12,238 nucleotides of DNA from Pseudomonadota bacterium (GTDB lineage Bacteria > Pseudomonadota > Gammaproteobacteria > Steroidobacterales > Steroidobacteraceae), in assembly GCA_023391335.1 (NCBI GenBank), contig JAEWBG010000047.1, positions 1 through 12,238 on the forward strand, written 5' to 3'. Positions 6,871 through 12,238 of the stretch are shown here, piece by piece; the stretch's first letter is position 1; every line of letters starts with the position of its first letter. Under the pieces are notes generated by a model. The model was not told where the DNA came from, did not search any database, and saw only the letters and a program-made list of their open reading frames with translations. The translations under genes and the position numbers were made by a program.

Positions 6871-8574
6871 TCACTCCAACGTAAACCACTGCACCTCAAC
6901 GCGGCGATTCATATCGCTGTTCGGGCCTGCCGGTTCTTCCCAACCGCGGCCAACAGCTTCGATGCGCGAGGCATCGATGTCCTTGTGACGCTCTTTCAGC
7001 GCATCGCTCACGGCTAACGCACGCTCGCGCGAGAGCTCCATTGCTTTCAGTGCCATGCTCTTGACGAGTTGATCGCCACCTTGGCGCCGGAATTCTTCGA
7101 CGCGCGCGTTGTCGACGTGGCCCCTCAAGACAACCGTCGAGCCGGGGCTCACCTGCAAGAAGCGCTTGATGGTGTCGAGGTACTCGAGGTTCTGCGGCGC
7201 ATTCTTGTCCAACACCGCAGAGTTAGGTTCGAAGAAGAAACGAATGTCCTTGCTCAAGAGCGGATCGCCTTCCAGCGCTCCTTGAGTCGCAGTCTTGATC
7301 GGCGCGATTGCGATCTTCTGGTCGGCGAACAAGCCTTTCTTTGCCAGCGCGTCGAGATAGCTCGTATCCGCAAAGCGCGAGGCGTCGGTTGGATTTTTGA
7401 TCACATTGCCGTACGCGAGCACCGAAGATTGAAAAATGCCGCCGAACGATCCGGCCGAGTCGATCGTTCCGCTGAAGAACGCGCGATTCTCGGGCAGATT
7501 GGCCAAGTGCACTTTGCTCAACTCGTCGCGTGCCTTGTCCTCCGACCATTTGAAGGCTTTCGCAACGACACCGATGTTCGCAGCCTGATCGTCGCGCAGT
7601 CTGCGATTACCTTCCAGAATGCCGTGCACGAGACCCCGAACCATGTCGGGATGTTCGGTCGCGAATCCCTTGTTGACAGCGAGGATGTCTGCGATCACGA
7701 GTAAGTTGCGATTCGAAACCAGCACCTTCGCTGCGCCATTCGATTTCTGCACTACTTCATCGGTGCGAGGCGTCCAGCCCACGCAACCATTCAATCTCGG
7801 ATTAGCACGCGAGAGTTCGTGCTCATACGCATCGCACGCGACAAATGCGTCCTCGTAAAACACTAGCCCGAGTTCATTTGCTTCAGGGCGCGAATCCAGA
7901 TCACGCAACACTTTGACGGGCACGCCAGCTTCTTGCGCCAGATAGCGAATGAAGAACTCGCTCTCATTGAATTGCGAGGCGCCGAGCACTTTGCCCGCGA
8001 GTTGATTTACGGATGCGATGCCGCGATCGACGACCACCATGTCCGACCCGCGCGAGTAGCTAAGTTGGACGGGAACCACAGCGTCAAACTGTCGCCCGAG
8101 AACCGCAAGCGAATCCGCCGTCGTTGCCGTTGCAGCAAGTCGGCCGTTGTTCAACGGCGACCAGGTCTCGCTTTCGCTTTGCGTGATCTTGACCTTGAAA
8201 CCGTATTGCTTGGCAAAGAACGAATCCGGATTCGGATCCATGCCTCCATTCGCGACGATCAAGCCGCCGTAACCGGCGTATTCGCTGATGTCGATCGGCA
8301 GCACGTTGTCTTTTGGAGTGAACGTCGCTGCCGCTTCGAGCGGCGGTGTGCCTTCCACCGGTTCGATGGGCGAGGGCGCATCGGCGTCCGCGTCCTGGGC
8401 ACTTGCCTTCGTGTTTGCGGTCTGCGTTTGACCGCCGACCACAGACTCGCCCTTCTTGTTGATCACCATGTAGACGCCAATCCCGACGAGCGCGAGCAGC
8501 AATAGCAACGTGATCACATTGCCCAGCGCTGATCCAGGACTGCGTGACCTCGGCGAACGATGCGAATGGGACAT
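6871..8574 (-). CDS. Membrane-anchored substrate-binding / OmpA-family fusion protein
   Basis: A 567-residue protein of the type annotated as phosphate ABC transporter substrate-binding/OmpA family. A short basic N-terminus is followed by one membrane helix (about 18-38, VITLLLLLALVGIGVYMVI) without a clear cleavage site, so it is probably an inner-membrane anchor with the rest in the periplasm. A flexible Ala/Asp/Pro linker (about 45-80) leads to a type-2 periplasmic binding fold (about 90-425; NGGMDPN, GRLAATATTADSLA and NQLAGKVLGASQ resemble NMT1/ThiY-like proteins). An OmpA C-terminal domain (about 440-567) follows: RFFFEPNSAVLD, GHVDN (Asp488), LSRERA (Arg518) and NRRVEV. Asp488 and Arg518 match the residues that hold diaminopimelate in OmpA. 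They are 30 residues apart, against 15 in Acinetobacter OmpA, so an insertion lies between them. The ligand is unknown, no ABC permease or ATPase is nearby, and a sensor role is more likely than import. Confidence 0.85.
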   Translation of the reverse strand: MSHSHRSPRSRSPGSALGNVITLLLLLALVGIGVYMVINKKGESVVGGQTQTANTKASAQDADADAPSPIEPVEGTPPLEAAATFTPKDNVLPIDISEYAGYGGLIVANGGMDPNPDSFFAKQYGFKVKITQSESETWSPLNNGRLAATATTADSLAVLGRQFDAVVPVQLSYSRGSDMVVVDRGIASVNQLAGKVLGASQFNESEFFIRYLAQEAGVPVKVLRDLDSRPEANELGLVFYEDAFVACDAYEHELSRANPRLNGCVGWTPRTDEVVQKSNGAAKVLVSNRNLLVIADILAVNKGFATEHPDMVRGLVHGILEGNRRLRDDQAANIGVVAKAFKWSEDKARDELSKVHLANLPENRAFFSGTIDSAGSFGGIFQSSVLAYGNVIKNPTDASRFADTSYLDALAKKGLFADQKIAIAPIKTATQGALEGDPLLSKDIRFFFEPNSAVLDKNAPQNLEYLDTIKRFLQVSPGSTVVLRGHVDNARVEEFRRQGGDQLVKSMALKAMELSRERALAVSDALKERHKDIDASRIEAVGRGWEEPAGPNSDMNRRVEVQWFTLE

Positions 8575-8584
8575 GGTCGACAGG

Positions 8585-8590
8585 CTCCTT
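8585..8590 (-). promoter_or_regulatory. Shine-Dalgarno of the binding-protein/OmpA gene
   Basis: AAGGAG on the minus strand, ten bases before the ATG at 8574. It fixes the start of the long protein. It sits only six bases past the end of the heptamer array, so the array lies directly in the mRNA leader. Confidence 0.7.
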
Positions 8591-8596
8591 AAGCTA

Positions 8597-8673
8597 GTGA
8601 CTCGTGACTAGTGACTTGTGAATCGTGGATCGTGGATCGTGGATCGTGGATCGTGGATCGTGGATCGTGGATC
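8597..8673. repeat. Phase-locked heptamer array, 11 units
   Basis: Seventy-seven bases divide exactly into 11 heptamers on the plus strand: gtgactc, gtgacta, gtgactt, gtgaatc, then seven perfect copies of gtggatc. The units change gradually by single substitutions, as expected from slippage or local conversion. Each gtggatc copy contains GATC, so seven GATC sites occur every seven bases, with another at 8681. It lies in the 202-base gap between the coiled-coil membrane gene and the binding-protein/OmpA gene. The tiny plus-strand frames across it are repeat artefacts. Confidence 0.95.
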
Positions 8674-8698
8674 TAAGAAAGATCTCCTGCTGGACCTC

Positions 8699-8776
8699 CG
8701 AACCCCGAACCCCGCCGCACATGGATGTGCCAGTGCCGCGAAGGCAGGACGCCGAGAGCGGCCGAACCCCGAACCC
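8699..8776. repeat. Two cgaaccc heptamer doublets flanking a palindrome
   Basis: The unit cgaaccc occurs as a perfect tandem pair at 8699-8712 and again at 8763-8776, the second pair abutting the stop codon of the membrane-protein gene at 8777. Between them a 14-base hyphenated palindrome (gcacat, two bases, atgtgc) lies at 8717-8730. No T-tract follows it, so I do not call it a terminator. Confidence 0.6.
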
Positions 8777-9628
8777 TCACGCCTCAACCTTCCGCTTGCG
8801 ACTCGAGGCAGCGCGTGGCTCCAACATCTCTGGCGGTGGCGCCTCATCAGTCAGCTCATCCAAGCCGGCGAACAGCTCACGCTGATCTTTCAGCCAGCGG
8901 TTCGCTTCGTTCAGCGATGCCGACAAGGCATCGAGCGACGCAGCGACGCTATGTTCATCGGTTGCGAGCAGTGCTTGCTCGCGCACCAGTGATATCTGCT
9001 GACGCAATCGTTCGAGTTCGGCATCGATCAGCTCGCGTCTTCGTTGCGCATCGCTATGTGCGGCGCGCCGCGAACGCAAGACGTCGAGTTGCTGCTCGAG
9101 GCTGCGCTTCAGCTCATCGTCCACGTCGCCGCGCGAGAGGCGCTCGATGGTCTTGCGCTCTTGTTCTTCGAGCGAGTCGCCCTCGCGGCTTGCGAACGAA
9201 AGTACCTGCATCACCGCCGCTCGTGCTGCCAAAAGCTTCAGGTGTAACCACGCCATTTGCCGCACATCGCTCATCTGCGATTCGGTGGTGCCCGTGCGCG
9301 AGAGGATCTCCGAGATCTCGCGGGCTTGTTGTTCGACGGCACTTTGAGACTCGGCCGCCTGACGATCCAAGCCGCTTGCGAGAGATTGATACCGTGCGGA
9401 CCAATCATCCTTGCCGTTCTCTGCATCGACGGTTGCCTGAAATCGCGCGTTACCGGCGAGTATCCACAGATACAATCCTTCGAGACCTGCACCGATCAGC
9501 CAAATCCCCGGATTGATCGCAATGCCCAGTAGGGCAACGATTCCCAACGCCAACCAATTCGGCGGAATTGGCATTCCGAGCGGGCGTGCATTGAACGCGG
9601 CGCCAAGATAGGAACGTTTCGCGCTCAT
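8777..9628 (-). CDS. Two-helix membrane protein with long coiled coil
   Basis: I do not recognise a named family. From the ATG at 9628 it has 283 residues. A short N-terminal segment is followed by two closely spaced hydrophobic helices (about 25-38, LALGIVALLGIAI, and 41-59, IWLIGAGLEGLYLWILA), likely a membrane hairpin. The rest is soluble, charged and helical, with strong coiled-coil character around 150-255 (DELKRSLEQQLDVLRSRR, RRRELIDAELERLRQQ), a Pro-rich break (EAPPPEM) and a basic tail (RKRKVEA). If the short N-terminus is cytosolic, both ends face the cytosol. The start overlaps the AAA+ gene stop as ATGA, which supports coupling. A GTG seven codons upstream (9649) would also be in frame, but has less support. 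Between a PspA/AAA+ pair and a periplasmic protein, an adaptor role is a reasonable guess. Confidence 0.82.
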   Translation of the reverse strand: MSAKRSYLGAAFNARPLGMPIPPNWLALGIVALLGIAINPGIWLIGAGLEGLYLWILAGNARFQATVDAENGKDDWSARYQSLASGLDRQAAESQSAVEQQAREISEILSRTGTTESQMSDVRQMAWLHLKLLAARAAVMQVLSFASREGDSLEEQERKTIERLSRGDVDDELKRSLEQQLDVLRSRRAAHSDAQRRRELIDAELERLRQQISLVREQALLATDEHSVAASLDALSASLNEANRWLKDQRELFAGLDELTDEAPPPEMLEPRAASSRKRKVEA

Positions 9629-11274
9629 GAATGCGAGCTGGTTGCCCACGACTGAAATGCAGGCGGCACGAAGGCGAGGTCAGTCGCCTCGCGAATCGCA
9701 ATCTGCATCTGGAACTCCAGTACGTCTGCGGGCACTGGATTTTGATATCCGATCAAACACGCTTCGAGTGCATCGCGTGGCGCGAGATTTTCCGTCTTCG
9801 AGCGGCGATATGCTTTCACGACCAACGCTTCTGCCGCGCCGGGTGTGAGCATCGTGGGTAAACGCAGATGCATCTCTTCGAGATCGGCGGCGGCAATCGG
9901 CAGGTCGTAGCGTTTGGCAAGAGCACCGATCAGCGATGCGCTTTCGCTGCCTGTGCTCGTCGGCAGTAAAGGCACCTTCACATCGACGCGACCGGGCCGC
10001 TTCAGATCCACCTCGATCAGATCCGGGCGCGATGAGGCGAGGATCCACAGCACGCGCCCACGGTTCGCGCCGTCCGACATTTCTTGCGCGATCATCGAAT
10101 ACAACCGGCCAGAGAGTCCGCTGTCGTTACTACCCGAGTCGCGTTTGCCGAGTGTTTGGTCGGCTTCATCGATGAACACCATGCAGCGCCCCAGCGCACG
10201 AACCAGGCGAAAGATCTTTTCAAGATTGCCTTCGCTCGATCCCACCCAGCGATCGCGAAAATTCTTGAGCTTGACGATCGGCACACCGGCTTCGCCTGCC
10301 AGGCATTCCACCAGGAATGTCTTGCCGGTGCCGACCGGGCCGCAGAGCAAGTAACCCATGGGCAGCGCTTTGATATCGCCCGCGCGCCACAAAGCGATGT
10401 CCTGGCGTAGCCAGCGCTTGAGTGCGTCCTGGCCGTGGTAGTCATCGAGCGTGCGCGATGATTCGATGAAATCGATGAGCCCGGACGAATCGCGCTCGAC
10501 CAGCTCCTTTTTGATGTTCGACAGATCGGCGCTGCCGAGCAGTTTCGATTGGTGCGCGCGAATCTTGATCAGACTTTCCAGTGCCGAGAGCGTGACACCA
10601 ACGAGTGCTGCAGCCATTGAATTCAACTGCGCGTCAGGCGCGAATGCGGCGGTGTGTTGCTTGCGCAGGATGCCGAGCGCTTGCTCAATCGTCGTGACAT
10701 CCGGCAGCGCAACGTGAATGCGCGCTGTCAGGCTATTGAATGCAATTTGCGGCTCGACATCGTTCAAATTCTCTGCGATGAGAATGCTCGTGAACGGCAG
10801 ATCGACGAATGGCGCTTCCGATGCCCAATCGCGCAACACGCTGGTGAGGCTGCCGTGTTCGAATCCATTGCCGTCTGCCGGAACGATTTCGTCGAGGCCG
10901 CGAACGATCACGGCGACGTTCTCATCGCTCGGGCGTCCGAGCGCGCGCAGGTTCCCCAAGTAACGCAGGTAGCGGCTGATGTACTGAATCGCTGCGAGGG
11001 GTTCCCGCGGCAGTTGCTTAAGATCGGCGCCGGCCCATTTCTCGATCAACTCGCCGCCGCGTTCAATCGCCAGTCCGTTGCCCAGGTCGTAGGACAACAC
11101 CACTTTGAACTCACGCAGCAGATCGTGCTCGACGAAGCCAGCAAGATTCACTAGCCGGCCATTGACCGGCAGGCGATCGTGAACGTTGCCGTACAACACG
11201 AATTGCCCGTGCGCGCCGCTCTCGTAAGCGAGCACGAGCTCATTCGCCCACGATGGAAATGAACTGGCGGGCAT
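9625..11274 (-). CDS. AAA+ ATPase with degenerate N-terminal half (Ycf46-like layout)
   Basis: A 549-residue cytosolic ATPase. The C-terminal half (about 270-500) is a classic-clade AAA+ domain: Walker A GPVGTGKT (312-319), pore-loop-like RWVG (342-345) followed by SSEGNLEKIF, Walker B VFIDEAD (366-372), the stretch SGLSGRLYSMIAQEM (385-399) and arginine fingers in KRPGRVD (Arg426, Arg429). The sensor-1 position, usually ATN-RP, reads ASS-RP, with Ser in place of Asn. The N-terminal half (1-240) has no P-loop but keeps strand patterns like a decayed ATPase (QFVLYGNVHD, AVIVRGLDEI at 121-130, SILIAENLNDVEP), followed by a helical linker (SNIKKELVERDSSGLIDFIE). That plan matches what I recall of cyanobacterial Ycf46. 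The gene begins seven bases after the PspA-like stop and overlaps the next gene by four bases. Acting on PspA polymers is my inference. Confidence 0.9.
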   Translation of the reverse strand: MPASSFPSWANELVLAYESGAHGQFVLYGNVHDRLPVNGRLVNLAGFVEHDLLREFKVVLSYDLGNGLAIERGGELIEKWAGADLKQLPREPLAAIQYISRYLRYLGNLRALGRPSDENVAVIVRGLDEIVPADGNGFEHGSLTSVLRDWASEAPFVDLPFTSILIAENLNDVEPQIAFNSLTARIHVALPDVTTIEQALGILRKQHTAAFAPDAQLNSMAAALVGVTLSALESLIKIRAHQSKLLGSADLSNIKKELVERDSSGLIDFIESSRTLDDYHGQDALKRWLRQDIALWRAGDIKALPMGYLLCGPVGTGKTFLVECLAGEAGVPIVKLKNFRDRWVGSSEGNLEKIFRLVRALGRCMVFIDEADQTLGKRDSGSNDSGLSGRLYSMIAQEMSDGANRGRVLWILASSRPDLIEVDLKRPGRVDVKVPLLPTSTGSESASLIGALAKRYDLPIAAADLEEMHLRLPTMLTPGAAEALVVKAYRRSKTENLAPRDALEACLIGYQNPVPADVLEFQMQIAIREATDLAFVPPAFQSWATSSHS

Positions 11275-11281
11275 CGACCGA

Positions 11282-12031
11282 TTAAGAGCTCTGCTGCTCA
11301 GACTCTTTGCCGCTCATGGAGCGGGGTGCAGGTGCGGCGTTCGCGTTCGGCTCGAGCGAAATGCCTTCTCGCGCAGCGAAATCGGCGAGCGCCTGATCGG
11401 CCAACGCGTTCATCTCCGCTTCCTTGACCTCCACACCAGTCATGTCGATGGAATCTTTCGCAACTCGCGCACGGCCGGCGGCGCGGGTACGTTCCTCTTC
11501 CACCATGGCTTCCAAGCGATTGAGCGTATCGCCCGAGCCGCCGATCGAAGAGATCATGCCGGAGGCCATCTCGTGGATTTCCGCCATCGCTTGATTCATG
11601 CGCATGTCGTTGATCGCACCCTTCAGGCTTTCGATCTTCGCGCGTGCGGTTTGCACCGCCACATCGCGCGCCTTGACGAGATTCTTATAGGTAGCTTCGG
11701 CCTGTTCGAGCTGTTTGCGATTCTCTTCGAGCTGGCTTTCGATAGTTTGCAAACGCAGCGCGTATTGACCTGCAGCAGATTTGTTGCCGGCCCGCAGGTG
11801 AGCGGCTGTTTTTGCGCGCAGATCTTTTTGCTCGGCTTCGAGCTTGCGAACTTGACCCATGATCCGCTCGCATAGCCCGGCGTGAGTGGCTAAGCCCTGA
11901 TTGAAGTTCGCGATTTGTTTGCGGAGGTTTTCTTGCTCCAGTTCGAGCAGCGCTTCGGGATTGCGCTTCTCGATGCCCGAAATGAACAGCGAGAAGAAGC
12001 CTTTGATGAGATTTCCGAGTCGGCTGAACAT
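11282..12031 (-). CDS. PspA/IM30 family protein
   Basis: A 249-residue PspA/IM30 (Vipp1) family protein; this family is homologous to ESCRT-III and forms membrane-bound rods and rings that protect or reshape the inner membrane. The amphipathic N-terminus MFSRLGNLIKGFFSLFISGI would be the membrane-binding helix alpha0. EKRNPEALLELEQENLRKQI matches the family's conserved helix-1 start, and a long coiled-coil hairpin covers about 30-145. After a Gly/Ser break (SSIGGSGD, 161-168) come further helices (169-222), then a low-complexity Ala/Pro/Ser tail to 249. The ATG at 12031 is chosen over the one at 12070 because GGAGGG lies directly upstream and the protein then begins with alpha0. No pspB, pspC or pspF is visible, so I withhold the symbol. 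It is first in a run with the AAA+ gene seven bases downstream. Confidence 0.92.
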   Translation of the reverse strand: MFSRLGNLIKGFFSLFISGIEKRNPEALLELEQENLRKQIANFNQGLATHAGLCERIMGQVRKLEAEQKDLRAKTAAHLRAGNKSAAGQYALRLQTIESQLEENRKQLEQAEATYKNLVKARDVAVQTARAKIESLKGAINDMRMNQAMAEIHEMASGMISSIGGSGDTLNRLEAMVEEERTRAAGRARVAKDSIDMTGVEVKEAEMNALADQALADFAAREGISLEPNANAAPAPRSMSGKESEQQSS

Positions 12032-12034
12032 GCA

Positions 12035-12040
12035 CCCTCC
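12035..12040 (-). promoter_or_regulatory. Shine-Dalgarno deciding the PspA-like start
   Basis: GGAGGG on the minus strand, three to four bases before the ATG at 12031. The longer frame to 12070 would read through this site and put 13 unrelated residues before the conserved amphipathic helix, so it is not used. Confidence 0.75.
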
Positions 12041-12042
12041 GC

Positions 12043-12110
12043 TAGCGAAGCTCGGCCCGTCCGAGCTCAAAGTGCGCAGAGGTTAGCGAAATTCGCTACG
12101 TCGGAGTAGC
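12043..12110. promoter_or_regulatory. Cluster of short palindromes upstream of the PspA-like gene
   Basis: Three dyads lie in the 80 bases before the ribosome site: agctcgg/ccgagct with a 5-base loop (12049-12067), tagcgaa/ttcgcta around a single central base (12084-12098), and gctac/gtagc with a 6-base loop (12095-12110) overlapping the second. The half-site tagcgaa occurs once more at 12043-12049. The perfect 15-base dyad looks like an operator; the 12049-12067 one could be an mRNA leader hairpin. No confident -35/-10 pair or sigma54 site was found next to them. Their function is inferred only from symmetry and position. Confidence 0.4.
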
Positions 12111-12168
12111 AAACTCAGGTCAGGCGCGGTGCGTCACCGGTGAGTGCGGTGGATGGACCGGCGGGCTA

Positions 12169-12238
12169 GTGACTGGTGACTAGTGACTAGAGGATAGGAA
12201 CGGGGAACGGGGAACGGGAAACGGGAAACGGGAAACGG
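12169..12238. repeat. Heteromorphic heptamer array running off the window end
   Basis: Seventy bases divide exactly into 10 heptamers on the plus strand: gtgactg once, gtgacta twice, gaggata once, ggaacgg three times and gaaacgg three times, ending at the last base. Three different unit families follow each other without a phase slip. The gtgacta unit is shared with the array at 8597-8673. No gene is visible between 12032 and 12238. Confidence 0.92.

Noticed and set aside
8597..8673. CRISPR array
   Set aside because: The repeat unit is 7 bases with no spacers. It is a simple tandem array, and no cas genes are present.
8618..8992. Plus-strand frames starting with a repeated Asp-Arg-Gly-Ser-Trp-Ile-Val pattern
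   Set aside because: The repeat peptide is only the translation of the gtggatc heptamers, and the frames then run antisense to the coiled-coil membrane gene.
12095..12130. Possible sigma54 promoter (TTGCT with upstream TGAC) before the PspA-like gene
   Set aside because: The conserved GG of the -24 element is missing and the spacing is off by one, so it does not meet the TGGCAC-N5-TTGC pattern.

Overview
The window reads like a stretch of chromosome from a moderately GC-rich gammaproteobacterium. An HrpB-type helicase, a DUF4404-like protein, a PspA-family module and many 7-bp intergenic tandem repeats fit the Xanthomonadales and relatives best. That placement is inferred from gene content and repeat style, because no rRNA or marker gene is present. 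Every gene I can support lies on the minus strand, so transcription runs from high to low coordinates.

Layout in transcription order. (1) At 12032-12238, upstream of the first gene, is a phase-locked heptamer repeat array running off the window edge, followed by a cluster of short palindromes in the promoter/leader region. (2) At 6871-12031 are four genes that look like an envelope-maintenance module: a PspA/IM30 (bacterial ESCRT-III family) protein; a two-part AAA+ ATPase with a Ycf46-like layout; a two-helix membrane protein with a long coiled coil; and, after a 202-bp spacer filled with a second heptamer array, a membrane-anchored periplasmic protein that fuses a solute-binding domain to an OmpA-type peptidoglycan-binding domain. 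(3) At 4152-6698 is the DEAH-box helicase HrpB. (4) At 2546-4058 is a tight three-gene operon with ATGA stop/start overlaps: an exported DUF4412-like protein, a small DUF4404-like protein and a HIT-family hydrolase. (5) At 402-2366 is acetyl-CoA synthetase, followed by a clear rho-independent terminator at 328-352. (6) At 1-125 is the 5' end of a probable IS30-like transposase gene with a candidate inverted-repeat terminus, cut by the window edge.

The most interesting part is the PspA / AAA+ / coiled-coil membrane protein / binding-protein-OmpA set. From the families involved one can propose a membrane-remodelling polymer (PspA), a dedicated ATPase that could disassemble it in the manner of Vps4, a membrane adaptor, and a sensor linking the inner membrane to peptidoglycan. 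This is a hypothesis from gene order and domain content. The heptamer arrays are the second notable feature. Several different 7-bp unit families follow one another without losing phase, and they occupy three intergenic regions of this locus.
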